Shown one piece after another: positions 24,820 to 33,902 of a DNA stretch of 64,000 nucleotides (the first letter of the stretch is position 1; every line of letters begins with the position of its first letter). Under the pieces are notes generated by a model. That model did not search any database. It saw nothing but the letters and a program-made list of their open reading frames with translations, and had not been told where the DNA came from. Made by a program: the position numbers and the translations under genes. The stretch is from the NCBI RefSeq assembly GCF_008180415.1, contig NZ_VTEI01000001.1, positions 454,227 to 518,226 of the forward strand, read 5' to 3'. The stretch comes from Rossellomorea vietnamensis (GTDB lineage: Bacteria > Bacillota > Bacilli > Bacillales > Bacillaceae_B).

Positions 24820-25977
24820 TTAAAAAACACCAAAATAACGCAGCATCGAAATGGCCAGGACGGCAAAATATGGAATAAACGCCAGAGTTCTGGTTATGCT
24901 TTGGACTTTTATGAACTCAGCTTTCACACTATATTTGCTTCCAATCGGGTGCTTGATGACCAGCTTCTCCCAGATCCATTCGTTCCACGCAAGAATGGAC
25001 AGCGCCACCAGAGCTGCTGCGCCAAGCTTCAGCCATAACGCCGGAAGTACAATCTGTGAAAAGGAAAGGACTCCGATGGACTGAGTATAAGTCGCACTAT
25101 AGGTGAAGTTCCGGATCAATACCTTGGTGAATAACTCAAGGTATCCTAAGGTTGGAGTCTGTCTCTTGAATAGGCGCTGAGATTTCCGGAAAAGCCGCGG
25201 CTTGCTTCGTTCTGAAGAAACCGGTTGTTTTTCCACATGCTGCGAGAACATAAAGATGAGTGAAATCCATTTCACCTTTAAAATTCCTTCGATGTGGAGA
25301 TTTCTTTTCATTGAATTTTTACTGAAGATTCTCTTTCGATTCAAAATCAGGGAAAGAACGACCAACCCAACACTGACCAGCAGCAGGATGACATCGAAAC
25401 CGGCAGCAATAAGCCAGTAGGCAGTCCCCCACAATTGCAGCTGAACACCGATAGCCACTAAGAATAGTCCCGTCCTCTTCCAATCTTTCTTTCTGCCTGC
25501 CAGCACTCCTTTTACGGCCATATGGCTCCATTTTGAACTCAACAGAAAAACAATATAAACCACAAAAGAAAAGAAACTGAAGGCATAATGGTTCAGCCAA
25601 AAAGGGGCCAGGAGTCCCCCGACTGCAGCGGTTAACAAGAATGAGCCACTATAAGAACTGAATATCCCCCACTTTTTTAAACCGAGGACCAATCTTTGAT
25701 GTTTTACCAGAAACACCTGGTCCGCTTCCAGCAGGCACGTTCTGAAGTATCCTGTAAGAATGTACAAAAATGGAATCAGATAGAACAATTCGAATGGAAT
25801 CTGTTCCACCCAATCGGGAATCTCTATCCACCACGACCTGTAAATCATCGTGCTGATCACCAGTGATGGAATGATCAAATAGAGCATAACGGTCCAGTCT
25901 GCGACGGATTTGATAGCCTTATATTGAAATAGAAATCCATCTCGGTACCTGCGAGAGAAAAGCTGGAAACTATTCAC
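24820..25977 (-). CDS. ythQ: ABC transporter permease YthQ (EcsB-like)
   Basis: A membrane protein of about 385 residues with several hydrophobic helices in two groups (about 25-130 and 160-230, then 305-380), similar to the EcsB-type permeases of Bacillus. It partners the ATPase YthP encoded just upstream; the pair forms an ABC exporter of unknown substrate. I chose GTG 25977 (MNSFQLFSRRYRDGF), with GAGAGGGA five bases upstream; it overlaps the ythP stop by 8 bp, implying coupled translation. The longer start at 26010 would overlap more and lacks a site. Confidence 0.85.
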   Translation of the reverse strand: MNSFQLFSRRYRDGFLFQYKAIKSVADWTVMLYLIIPSLVISTMIYRSWWIEIPDWVEQIPFELFYLIPFLYILTGYFRTCLLEADQVFLVKHQRLVLGLKKWGIFSSYSGSFLLTAAVGGLLAPFWLNHYAFSFFSFVVYIVFLLSSKWSHMAVKGVLAGRKKDWKRTGLFLVAIGVQLQLWGTAYWLIAAGFDVILLLVSVGLVVLSLILNRKRIFSKNSMKRNLHIEGILKVKWISLIFMFSQHVEKQPVSSERSKPRLFRKSQRLFKRQTPTLGYLELFTKVLIRNFTYSATYTQSIGVLSFSQIVLPALWLKLGAAALVALSILAWNEWIWEKLVIKHPIGSKYSVKAEFIKVQSITRTLAFIPYFAVLAISMLRYFGVF

Positions 25978-26680
25978 TGCCTTCCCTCTCTTCATCGGGG
26001 ATGCAATCATAGAGGCTTCCTCCCTCTGCTCCGCATTCCTTCAACACTTTCTCTAGAGGTCCCGAAGCAAGCATCGTCCCTTGGTCTATAACGACAAATT
26101 CATCGCAAATCCTTTGAGCTGTGTCGAGAACATGCGTACACATCAAGATTCCCGCACCTCTGCTTCTCTCTTCTTCCAGAGATCTCAGCATCAATTGGGT
26201 TGCGTTGGGATCAAGTCCGATGAACGGTTCATCAATGATCAGAAGCTGCGGTTCTGTCAATAATGCCAGCACAATCATGCCTTTTTGCTGCATTCCTTTT
26301 GAAAAAGTCGAAGGAAACTGATGCGCGTGGTCAAACAGCCTGTATTTCTTAAGAAGTTCTTCGCCTCTCTGTTTGTAAATGTTCTGCGGAATTTTCTCCA
26401 CACTTCCAACAAAATCAATGTGCTCCCAAAGAGTCAGTTCATCATAGTATATCGGCCTTTCAGGAATATACGAATATGTGACATCCTCAGCAATATCCGT
26501 TTCGCCTTCCATGAACGGCAGCAGCCCCAGCATCCCTTTAATAGTCGTACTTTTTCCGGCCCCATTGGAACCGATCATCCCCAGAATACTACCAGAAGAA
26601 ATTGAAAATGCTACATTATGTATTAAAGACTTTCCAGCTTCATATCCACCCTGCTCTATATCTACTTTTAAAATAGTCAT
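25970..26680 (-). CDS. ythP: ABC transporter ATP-binding protein YthP
   Basis: A 236-residue ABC ATPase of the EcsA type. Walker A GMIGSNGAGKSTTIKG (about 36-51), a signature-like FSKGMQQKGMIVLALL (about 134-149, FSKGM in place of LSGGQ, common in this subgroup), Walker B LLIIDEPFIGLDP (about 155-167) and the switch histidine in MCTHVLD are all visible. It energises export with YthQ. The start is ATG 26680 (MTILKVDIEQGG), with GGAGGGGAACTA upstream; extra N-terminal codons back to 26773 have no site. It overlaps ythQ by 8 bp. Confidence 0.92.
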   Translation of the reverse strand: MTILKVDIEQGGYEAGKSLIHNVAFSISSGSILGMIGSNGAGKSTTIKGMLGLLPFMEGETDIAEDVTYSYIPERPIYYDELTLWEHIDFVGSVEKIPQNIYKQRGEELLKKYRLFDHAHQFPSTFSKGMQQKGMIVLALLTEPQLLIIDEPFIGLDPNATQLMLRSLEEERSRGAGILMCTHVLDTAQRICDEFVVIDQGTMLASGPLEKVLKECGAEGGSLYDCIPDEEREGSE

Positions 26681-26980
26681 TAGTTCCCCTCCACTAGTTA
26701 CATACGGATTACCGAAAAAAAAGTTCTGTTTTTTTAATTTTTCAGACGGGTATACATATACTATAAGGAACAACCCTTCTTCAAGATTTAATTTTTTGTA
26801 AATTTAGACATTATTCTAGAATTCTAATGTGAAGAGGGGTACAATAGAAGTATTCCAGCATCTATGAAAAACCAAATGAAAAGGAGCTGTCTCAAACGGA
26901 ATATTTTCCTTGATGAGTAGAATCTCTATAAGCTGATATGCAGGCTTTGCCTTTGGGAAAAAAGATGAGGGAGTGGTTTT
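26681..26980. other. Divergent intergenic region ythP/ytzE
   Basis: 300 bp of AT-rich DNA between divergent genes, where both promoters must lie. A TACAAT at about 26840 could be a -10 for ytzE, but I see no matching -35 at normal spacing. No repeats or RNA signals seen. Confidence 0.4.
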
Positions 26981-27202
26981 TTGAAACCTTCAACAAATCG
27001 TATGCTGACTCGAATTAAATCGATCTACATTTTTATTAAGAAGAATGGCACTGTGACCACACAGGACCTGGTAGATGAGTTTTGCATTACTCCGCGCACC
27101 ATTCAACGAGATCTGAATGTATTGGCTTACAACGACTTGGTAGAAAGTCCAGGCCGAGGCCAATGGACAACGACGGAAAAGAAGGTTAAAATGACCTCCT
27201 AG
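26981..27202 (+). CDS. ytzE: DeoR-type helix-turn-helix protein YtzE
   Basis: A 73-residue stand-alone DNA-binding domain. After MKPSTNRMLTRIKSIYIFI come KKNGTVTTQDLVDEFCITPRTIQRDLNVLAYNDLV (about 20-54), the winged helix-turn-helix with the DeoR signature TxRTIQRDL, then a basic wing. DeoR regulators normally carry a sugar-phosphate-binding domain, which is absent. The start is TTG with GAGGGAG eight bases upstream. It diverges from ythPQ and converges on the pseudouridine synthase gene; its targets are unknown. Confidence 0.88.
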   Translation: MKPSTNRMLTRIKSIYIFIKKNGTVTTQDLVDEFCITPRTIQRDLNVLAYNDLVESPGRGQWTTTEKKVKMTS

Positions 27203-27259
27203 CTACATAGGTTAGCTGGAACATCAACACTTGAGATGAACATTAAAATGAATACGAAC

Positions 27260-27294
27260 AAAAAGAGCTGATGCAGACCGCATCAGCTCTTTTC
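27260..27294. terminator. Bidirectional terminator ytzE/ytzG
   Basis: AAAAGAGCTGATGC and GCATCAGCTCTTTT pair perfectly around a five-base loop and serve the two convergent genes. Confidence 0.92.
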
Positions 27295-28014
27295 TTATTC
27301 TATCTTAAAATTCTTCAATTCTTCGACTTCTTCTTCCGTGAGTTCCCGGTATTCACCCAGCTCCAGTGTTTCATCCAACGGCAGAGGTCCCATCGACATC
27401 CTTTTCAGATAAATGACCCTCTTGCCCACTGCTTCAAACATCCTTTTCACCTGATGGAATTTTCCTTCAGTGATCGTTAATTGTATTTCTGACCGGAGCC
27501 CGGAAGAGATGATTTCAAGTTCACCCGGTTTTGTTTCGTATCCATCATCCAGCGTGACTCCTTTGGCAAAAGCAGTTACATCTTCTTCGGTCACTTCTCC
27601 ATCAATGACGGCAAAGTACGTTTTCGGAACATGCTTTTTCGGTGAGAGCAGCTGATGCGAAAGCTGTCCATCATTGGTGATCAGCAATAAGCCTTCTGTG
27701 TCTTTATCAAGTCTTCCAACAGGAAACGGATTGAAAATTTGGTCCTCCATCTCAAGAAGATCAATGACCGTTTCTCCTTCAGCATCCTCTGTGGCAGACA
27801 AAACACCCGGCGGCTTGTTCATCATAAGATAGACAAACTCTTTATAAACAACCTCTTCACCATGGACGGTGACCGTATCTTTTTCCGGATCAACCTGGAA
27901 CTTTGCATCTTTGACCACTTCGCCGTTAACGATCGTGCCTCCGCCTTTTAAATGTTTTTTCACTTCTTTTCTGCTTCCGTATCCCATATTGGATAACAAT
28001 TTATCGATTCTCAA
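27295..28014 (-). CDS. ytzG: 16S/23S rRNA pseudouridine synthase (RsuA/RluB family)
   Basis: A 239-residue pseudouridine synthase. The N-terminal S4 RNA-binding domain reads MRIDKLLSNMGYGSRKEVKK and GGGTIVNGEVV. The catalytic domain has PFPVGRLDKDTEGLLLITNDG (about 97-117), where the aspartate of GRLD is the nucleophile, and the family's late block ITEGKFHQVKRMFEAVGKRV (about 194-213). It isomerises one uridine in ribosomal RNA; the residue cannot be told from sequence, though the short form with LPxxLD-type spacing is like RsuA. Corresponds to B. subtilis ytzG. Confidence 0.92.
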   Translation of the reverse strand: MRIDKLLSNMGYGSRKEVKKHLKGGGTIVNGEVVKDAKFQVDPEKDTVTVHGEEVVYKEFVYLMMNKPPGVLSATEDAEGETVIDLLEMEDQIFNPFPVGRLDKDTEGLLLITNDGQLSHQLLSPKKHVPKTYFAVIDGEVTEEDVTAFAKGVTLDDGYETKPGELEIISSGLRSEIQLTITEGKFHQVKRMFEAVGKRVIYLKRMSMGPLPLDETLELGEYRELTEEEVEELKNFKIE

Positions 28015-28095
28015 GTTTTGTCACTTCCCATTCTGTAGGTGTTGGCCTATACCCTTACGCTGGGTTCGCATAGGCTGTAGTGAATATAAAAATAA

Positions 28096-28285
28096 AGCTG
28101 TTTTCGCATACATTGTTGCTTTTCGGAAAAATCCCAAGAGCCGGATTTTCCCCCGGATACTAAGGGTCTTTCTCAAAACTGGGAGAGAAGCTCTTTTCTT
28201 TTCATGTTTACCAGGTTATTCCCCTGAACTATGGTTGTTTTTTCAGAATTGGCATCAAATAGCAACAAATTTTACGAAAAGAGCC
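28096..28285 (-). mobile_element. MITE copy B
   Basis: Reverse orientation: the right-type end (AGCTGTTTTCGCATACATTG) is at the left and the left-type end (GCAACAAATTTTACGAAAAG, then AGCC) at the right, with the internal GGAAAAATCC hairpin. Flanks AAAAATAA (28088-28095) and ATAAATAA (28286-28293) agree at 7 of 8 positions. It ends 24 bp before the coiled-coil gene at 28310. Confidence 0.85.
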
Positions 28286-28309
28286 ATAAATAATGCGAGG
28301 TGTGCATGT

Positions 28310-28531
28310 ATGTATCCTAGACAGCAAGGACTGGGCGGTTTGTTCCTTCCCCTGCCTCAATTTCCCCAGACTCCCGGTTATGGCGGAGGCTATGATGGAA
28401 GCTACGGCGGAGGAGCCGGTTCTTTTGAAAACCGGCTGGACCGTCTCGAAAGGCAATATCAGCGCCTGGACCGCAGGGTTGACCGTTTGGAGCGGCAGGT
28501 AGAGAGGATTCAAAGGCAGCTGGGTTATTAA
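28310..28531 (+). CDS. Small Gly-rich/coiled-coil protein, unknown function
   Basis: A 73-residue protein in two parts: residues 1-37 are rich in Gly, Pro, Tyr and Gln (MYPRQQGLGGLF, then PQTPGYGGGYDGSYGGG), and 38-73 are a basic coiled coil of five LxRLERQ-type heptads ending RQLGY. This layout is seen in small spore-coat or surface-associated proteins of Bacillus, but I cannot name a family. GAGGTG lies about eight bases before ATG 28310. A strong terminator follows. MITE copy B ends 24 bp upstream, so the native promoter has been displaced or lies within the element. Confidence 0.65.
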   Translation: MYPRQQGLGGLFLPLPQFPQTPGYGGGYDGSYGGGAGSFENRLDRLERQYQRLDRRVDRLERQVERIQRQLGY

Positions 28532-28554
28532 TACGGATGAATATAAATAAAAAC

Positions 28555-28587
28555 GAAGAGGCGGATATTTATAGAACCGCCTCTTTT
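28555..28587 (+). terminator. Rho-independent terminator
   Basis: GAAGAGGCGG pairs with CCGCCTCTTTT around an 11-base loop, followed by ATTT. Confidence 0.88.
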
Positions 28588-28599
28588 ATTTAAAAAGTG

Positions 28600-28720
28600 A
28601 AGCGCCCTGGGCAGCCCCGACAGGCAAATGTTCTCAAGAGAAAAAAAGGTGATTTTCCCTTTTATTCTCTTGAGGTTATTTGACCCCGAGGGGCTGGGTG
28701 CTGGAACTAGATTGACCACT
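28600..28720. repeat. Dispersed repeat R3, copy 1
   Basis: About 120 bp: AAGCGCCC...CCGACAGGCAAATGTTCTC, a CTCAAGAGAAAA/TTTTATTCTCTTGAG stem, TTATTTGACCCCGAGG, then GGCTGGGTGCTGGA. A related copy is at 49034-49150. The rest of 28721-28923 holds nothing I recognise. Confidence 0.7.
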
Positions 28721-28923
28721 ATTTCCAGCGCACGTCTTCACCGCCTTCAGCTCTCGGCCCTCTCCATAAATGGAAATGCAGAAATACTAACATAAAAAAC
28801 AATCTATTTTTTTGCTCTTCTATATCACATAGCTTTCTCTGAATCATAATCAGATGAATTTTCAATCCCCACTTTTATATCATGTTCGATGAGTGATAAA
28901 TCATTCGGGCAGACACTGCTTAT

Positions 28924-30546
28924 CTACTGCCCCATCCGCAGCTTCCTTCTGACCTTAGCCGCCCTTTCGCCGAACAGCCTGTCTGCAAGACGTGATCTGA
29001 AGCTGAGATAGAAATAGATGAGCGCACCGGCTCCTCCGCAAATCGCTACGAGCGCAATGGCCTGCATTTTTGCCGAAGGATCCAGGAAGTTAGCCAGGAT
29101 TACATACAGCACAATGACAGCCGCCGCCATCACTGCGTTAAACATGATAATCAGCAGCGTCCGTCTGAAGACGGTATTGTATTCATAATTTCCATAAATT
29201 TTAATGACAATAAGGTTAATGACAGTCGCTGCCAGATAGCCAAGAGTCGTGGCAAGGATCGCTCCCTGAGTTTCCATCAATTTGATCAATGGGATATTAA
29301 GTATGAGTTTTACGAGCAAACCAACAAGCAAGCTGAGTATCGTATATTTTTGTTTGTCGATGCCTTGAAGAATCGCTGCCGTAACAGCAAACAGTGCAAA
29401 CAAAATCGCTACGGGTGCGTAGGTTCTCAACACTTCTGTCCCCAGATCACTGTGGCTGTAGAACAACGTATAGGTCGGCTCAGCCAGCAGGGAAATCCCA
29501 AGTGCAGCTGGTATTGTTAAAAATAACAGAATCTGAAAAGTTTGATCGAGCTGGCGGTTCATCTTGCCATATTCATTTTTAGTATAAGCAGAAGTAATCA
29601 ATGGCAGCAATGACATAGAAAATGCCGTAGCCAATGAAACAGGAATGATGACAAGCTTATGCGCGGCAAAGTTCAAAACCCCGAAAGCTGTATCCGCTAT
29701 ATCCGAATTTCCGATGGCGCCCATTGCCCTGTTAAAAGTCACCTGGTCGACCAGTTGAAACAGCGGGTTTGCAATGCCGACGAAAATAAAAGGAATCGAA
29801 TAGGCTATGATTTCTTTATAAATTTCCACCAAGGAAATGTCCACGGTTCCTTTATCATCTTCCAGCATTTTATCAAAGCGGGGCTTTCGCTTGAACCAGT
29901 ACCAAATCAGAGAGGCGAGACTGGCAGCTCCCCCGACAAACGCACCAAAAGTCGCAACGCTGATGGCGGTTGTCATGTCTCCTTTGATCACATAAAGGAC
30001 AACATAGACACCGACCAGGAGGAAGACGATCCGGACAATCTGTTCAATTACCTGTGAAACAGCCGTCGGCCCCATAGAATTGTGTCCTTGAAAGAACCCC
30101 CTGATCAAACTCATAAACGGGATGATGATCAAAGCGAAGCTGACTGCCCTGATGACGGTGGTCACCTGTTCAACCGTGATAACCTGCTCATCACTTGGGA
30201 TAGTTATTTCGGCAAAGAAAGGAGCGAATGCATACATGATCAGGAATGAAACAATACCGGTAAGGGTCATTAAAACGAGACCTGATTTAAACAGCTTTCT
30301 TCCAACATGATACTCCTGCATAGAATTATATTTAGAGATGAATTTTGACACTGCCAGCGGTACTCCCGCCGTCGCAATCGTCAAAAAGATCGTGTAAGGG
30401 ACATATCCATAGGAATAGAGTGAAGTCGGTTCAACCTCATTACCCAGTAAAGCGTAAAACGGTATAACAAAAAAAAGACCGAGAAACTTTGAAATAAATA
30501 CGCCGAGCGTTAAAATAAACGTACCTCTAATTAAAGTCGATGACAT
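28924..30546 (-). CDS. murJ: Lipid II flippase MurJ / YtgP
   Basis: A 540-residue polytopic protein of the MOP/MATE superfamily, polysaccharide-biosynthesis/MurJ branch, with about 14 hydrophobic helices. It starts MSSTLIRGTFILTLGVFISKFLG, typical for YtgP, and has family blocks such as TAGVPLAVSKFISKYN (about 58-73) and GFFQGHNSMGPTAVSQVIEQ (about 150-169), where basic and polar residues line the central cavity. It moves lipid-linked peptidoglycan precursor across the membrane. B. subtilis YtgP (MurJ) fills this role together with Amj. It diverges from ytfP over 153 bp. Confidence 0.92.
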   Translation of the reverse strand: MSSTLIRGTFILTLGVFISKFLGLFFVIPFYALLGNEVEPTSLYSYGYVPYTIFLTIATAGVPLAVSKFISKYNSMQEYHVGRKLFKSGLVLMTLTGIVSFLIMYAFAPFFAEITIPSDEQVITVEQVTTVIRAVSFALIIIPFMSLIRGFFQGHNSMGPTAVSQVIEQIVRIVFLLVGVYVVLYVIKGDMTTAISVATFGAFVGGAASLASLIWYWFKRKPRFDKMLEDDKGTVDISLVEIYKEIIAYSIPFIFVGIANPLFQLVDQVTFNRAMGAIGNSDIADTAFGVLNFAAHKLVIIPVSLATAFSMSLLPLITSAYTKNEYGKMNRQLDQTFQILLFLTIPAALGISLLAEPTYTLFYSHSDLGTEVLRTYAPVAILFALFAVTAAILQGIDKQKYTILSLLVGLLVKLILNIPLIKLMETQGAILATTLGYLAATVINLIVIKIYGNYEYNTVFRRTLLIIMFNAVMAAAVIVLYVILANFLDPSAKMQAIALVAICGGAGALIYFYLSFRSRLADRLFGERAAKVRRKLRMGQ

Positions 30547-30699
30547 AAAAATTCCCTTCCGAAACTTCTAATTTCACACTATAGGTAGTTTACTATTCAG
30601 ACTTATGAAACACAACTAGAAAGCAATCGGAGCAGGGTTTGAAATCTATGGCAAATAGCTTTAAAATTAGCAGTGACAGCGTGAAAGATGGTGGAATGA

Positions 30700-31980
30700 A
30701 TGAAAAAATATGATGTAATCGTAATTGGAGGAGGCCCATCAGGTTTGATGGCATCCATCGCCGCAGGAGAAAACGGCGGGAAAGTCCTCCTGATTGATAA
30801 AGGAAACAAGCTCGGCAGAAAGCTTGCCATCTCAGGCGGAGGCCGCTGCAATGTGACAAACAGGCTCCCAATTGAGGAAATCATCAAGCATATCCCTGGA
30901 AACGGCCGCTTCCTCTACAGCGCCTTTTCCGAGTTCAATAATGAAGATATCATTGCCTTTTTTGAAAAACTGGGCATTGAACTGAAAGAAGAAGACCATG
31001 GCAGAATGTTCCCTGTTTCCAACAAGGCCCAATCCGTTGTAGACGCTCTTTTAAACAGAATGAATGAGCTTGGCGTCGAAAAACGGACGAACTCGCCTGT
31101 TAAAAAAGTGAATTATGTGGGCGGCCGGGCTGCAGGTGTTACATTGCAATCCGGTGAAAGCTTCGCTGCCGGTTCCGTCATCATCGCAGTAGGAGGGAAA
31201 TCCGTTCCCCACACAGGCTCTACAGGTGACGGCTACGCCTGGGCAGAAGATGCCGGGCACACGATCACAGATTTATTTCCGACAGAAGTGCCGCTAACCT
31301 CAGATGAACCCTTCATCAAGGAACGTGAACTTCAAGGATTATCTCTTCGTGATGTGGCACTCAGCGTCCTCAACCCAAAAGGAAAAGCGTTGGTCACCCA
31401 TAAAATGGACATGATCTTCACCCATATCGGCATTTCCGGCCCAGCCGTCCTTCGCTGCAGCCAATATGTCGTCAAAGCAATGAAGAAATGGAACCTGACC
31501 CATGTGACCATGCATATCGACAGCTTTCCTGATAAGAATGAAGAAGTATTATTTCAGGAACTGAACTCTCTTATCAAAAAAGAAGAAGAGAAAAAAGCGG
31601 TGAAAAACATCCTTAAAGGCCTGATGCCTGAACGTTACCTCTTGTTCCTGCTCGAGCGTGCCGAAATCGATCCCAGCCAGCAGGGCATCACTCTTTCAGG
31701 TGAGAAAATCCGCGAATTGGCCCGCCTGGCAAAAGGGTTCACCTTCACAGTCAATGGAACCCTTTCCATTGACAAAGCCTTCGTAACAGGAGGCGGCGTG
31801 TCCGTTAAAGAAATTCAGCCAAAGACAATGGCCTCGAAAAAAATGGACGGCCTGTTCTTCTGCGGCGAAGTCCTCGACATCCACGGTTACACAGGAGGAT
31901 ACAACATCACCTCCGCTCTTGTAACTGGGAGGCTCGCCGGTGTCAATGCGGCTTTAAGCGCGTTGGAAGTTTCGAAATAA
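30700..31980 (+). CDS. ytfP: NAD(P)/FAD-dependent oxidoreductase YtfP (HI0933 family)
   Basis: A 426-residue flavoprotein of the HI0933/YhiN group. The FAD-binding dinucleotide motif [21 protein letters not shown] (residues 5-25) is followed by [18 protein letters not shown] (about 40-57), the family signature; the middle has [20 protein letters not shown], and the C-terminus has [20 protein letters not shown] and [20 protein letters not shown], closing the FAD site. Its physiological substrate is unknown. ATG 30700 is preceded by AAGATGGTGG; there are no other plausible starts. It is monocistronic with its own terminator. Confidence 0.92.
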   Translation: MKKYDVIVIGGGPSGLMASIAAGENGGKVLLIDKGNKLGRKLAISGGGRCNVTNRLPIEEIIKHIPGNGRFLYSAFSEFNNEDIIAFFEKLGIELKEEDHGRMFPVSNKAQSVVDALLNRMNELGVEKRTNSPVKKVNYVGGRAAGVTLQSGESFAAGSVIIAVGGKSVPHTGSTGDGYAWAEDAGHTITDLFPTEVPLTSDEPFIKERELQGLSLRDVALSVLNPKGKALVTHKMDMIFTHIGISGPAVLRCSQYVVKAMKKWNLTHVTMHIDSFPDKNEEVLFQELNSLIKKEEEKKAVKNILKGLMPERYLLFLLERAEIDPSQQGITLSGEKIRELARLAKGFTFTVNGTLSIDKAFVTGGGVSVKEIQPKTMASKKMDGLFFCGEVLDIHGYTGGYNITSALVTGRLAGVNAALSALEVSK

Positions 31981-31992
31981 TTGCGGTGAAAA

Positions 31993-32046
31993 TGCCGGCT
32001 CCCTCTCCTTCCCTTTCGGTTGGAGAAGGAGCCGGTGTTTTTTTGT
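31993..32046 (+). terminator. Rho-independent terminator of ytfP
   Basis: CCGGCTCC(CT)CTCC pairs with GGAG(AA)GGAGCCGG, followed by TGTTTTTTT. Confidence 0.85.
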
Positions 32047-32119
32047 TAAACTTTATCCCTTTAAAGCACGACCAGGGACAGTCCCTCTTCGCGCTTTAAA
32101 GGGATAAAGCGGAATTTGG

Positions 32120-32410
32120 GCAGGCCGCTCGTATTTTGGGTTTTCCGCTCGTATTTATGAATAAAGCGATCGTATATGTGCATACTCCGCTCGCAAAAGT
32201 GAATAACCCGCTCGTATACTTGCATATCCCGCTCGCATAGCCACTTCGTCGGTTGGAGAGGGAACGGAGCGTTTGGATCGGAGATGGGGAGTGCGCTCAT
32301 ATTTTGGATTTCCCGCTCGTATTTGTGCATAATGCGATCGTATATCTGCATACTCCGCTCATAAAAGTGCATAACCCGCTCGTATTCTTGCATACACCGC
32401 TCGCATAGCC
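32120..32410. repeat. 21-bp tandem repeats CCGCTCGTAT..TGCATA (two blocks)
   Basis: The core CGCTCG (or CGATCG) recurs at 32126, 32146, 32167, 32188, 32209 and 32230, i.e. every 20-21 bp. A second, very similar block runs from about 32293 to 32405. On the minus strand the repeat keeps an open frame of YERxMHxYERSMxIYDR pattern, but there is no ribosome-binding site, so I treat it as non-coding. It sits between the convergent ytfP and cse60. Confidence 0.85.
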
Positions 32411-32491
32411 ACCTAACCCATACAATGAGCGCCTAACTTCGTCTCTTTCAGGTGACATAAACCGAATTTCCACCGTGGGTAACCCCATAAA

Positions 32492-32677
32492 TCACTTTTT
32501 ATAAACAATCATCGCGGAAAAACAGTAGATTTGCTCATCATCCACTTCTTCCGGCATCGCCGCCACATGATATTTGATATCGACAATGCTGTCTTCATCC
32601 ACCGACTTCAAAAACTTATTCATATCCTTTTCCAAATCCTTTTCATGCTCATAATCGAATACTTTTACCTGGATCAT
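32492..32677 (-). CDS. cse60: Sporulation protein Cse60
   Basis: A 61-residue small acidic protein, MIQVKVFDYEHEKDLEKDM followed by NKFLKS and the conserved IVDIKYHVAAMPEEVDDEQIYCFSAMIVYKK end. This closely matches Cse60 of B. subtilis, a sigma-E-controlled mother-cell protein of unknown biochemical function. I chose ATG 32677, with AAGGGAGA at proper spacing; an ATG two codons earlier is too close. No sigma-E promoter could be made out with confidence. The 53-bp repeat array begins about 100 bp upstream. Confidence 0.85.
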   Translation of the reverse strand: MIQVKVFDYEHEKDLEKDMNKFLKSVDEDSIVDIKYHVAAMPEEVDDEQIYCFSAMIVYKK

Positions 32678-32776
32678 GATCATTTCTCCCTTTTCACATA
32701 TTTATTAGCATTTTAGACATTTTTTCTAATTTTCAGTCATGTGTCTATCAGTTTAAGTACATCATAATGCTGAATG

Positions 32777-33850
32777 GCATGTATCTACCTGGGCTCGATG
32801 GGTACACGAGTTGCACCTAAACCTAGAACTCATGTATCCACAACGACTCGCCGGGTACATGAGTTGCATCAAAACCCGAAACTCATGTATCTACAACAGC
32901 TCGTTGGGTACACGAGTTGCATCAAAACTAGGAACTCATGTATACACAACAGCTCGATAGGTACACGAGTTGCACCTAAACCCGTAACTCATGTGTCCAC
33001 AACGGCTCGCCGGGTACACGAGTTGCAGCTAAACCCGTAACTCATGTATCCACATCGACTCGCTGGGTACATGCGTTGCATCAAAACCAGGAGCTCATGT
33101 ATCCACAACGGCTCGATGGGTACATGAGTTGCACACTAACCAGGAACTCATGTATCCACATGGTCTCGCTAGGTACATGAGTTGCACACTAACCAGGAAT
33201 TCATGTATCCACAACGACTCGCTGGCTACACGAGTTGCAGCTAAACCCGTAACTCATGTATCCACATAGGCTCGATGGGTACACGAGTTGCAGCTAAACC
33301 CGTAACTCATGTATCCACACCGACTCGCTGGGTACACGAGTTGCACACAAACCAGGAACTCTTGTATCCACAACGGCTCGATGGGTACATGAGTTGCATC
33401 AAAACCTGAAACCCATGTATCCACATGGTCTCGCTAGGTACATGAGTTGCTCCAATACTAGGTACTCATGTACCCACAGACACACGCTGGGTACACGAGA
33501 TGTATCAAAACCAGCAACTCATGTATCCACGTCGGCTCACTGGGGACATGTGTTGCATCAAAACCAGGAACTCATGTATCCACAACGGCTCGATGGGTAC
33601 ATGAGTTGCATTAAAATCAGGAACTCATGTATCTACAACAGCTCGCTGGGTACACGAGTTGCATCAAAACCAGGAACTCTTGTATCCACAACAGCTCGCT
33701 GGGTACACGAGTTGCACCTAAACCACAAACTCATGTATCCACAGACACACGCTGGGTACACAAGTTGAACCTAAACCTGAATCTCATGTATTCAAACCGA
33801 CTCACCAAGTTCACGATTCACACCAAACCAGAAACTCCTGTACCCAAAAA
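32777..33850. repeat. 53-bp tandem repeat array, about 20 units, each with dyad symmetry
   Basis: The element GGGTACACGAGTTGCA starts at 32801, 32854, 32906, 32959, 33012, 33065 and then every 53 bp to 33807 (a single 52-bp step). Each unit contains GGTACATGAGTT and, 14 bases on, AACTCATGTATCC, which are near-perfect inverted repeats. Units differ at scattered positions. Because 53 is not a multiple of three, open frames through the array change at every unit and are not genes. It lies between cse60 and the proS promoter. Confidence 0.95.
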
Positions 33851-33867
33851 ATAACTCCAAAAATAAA

Positions 33868-33896
33868 TTGACTTTTCCATCCAAGGAAAATATAAT
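33868..33896 (+). promoter_or_regulatory. Sigma-A promoter of the proS T-box leader
   Basis: TTGACT (33868-33873), 17 bases, TATAAT (33891-33896): a near-consensus promoter directly after the repeat array, with transcription start expected near 33903. Confidence 0.9.
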
Positions 33897-33902
33897 ACTT
33901 AA

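Noticed and set aside
27869..28531. A 220-codon plus-strand ORF
   Set aside because: It runs antisense through ytzG and across MITE copy B; only the last 73 codons, with their own start at 28310, look real.
32061..32393. A 110-codon minus-strand ORF with a YERxMHxY repeat
   Set aside because: Generated by the 21-bp repeats (a multiple of three keeps the frame open); no ribosome-binding site. Kept as a repeat.
32774..33850. Open reading frames of 75-124 codons inside the 53-bp repeats
   Set aside because: The period is not a multiple of three, so the frame changes in every unit; no ribosome-binding sites; they are by-products of the repeat.
32777..33850. Possible CRISPR array
   Set aside because: Units are contiguous and similar over their whole 53 bp; there are no unique spacers and no cas genes.
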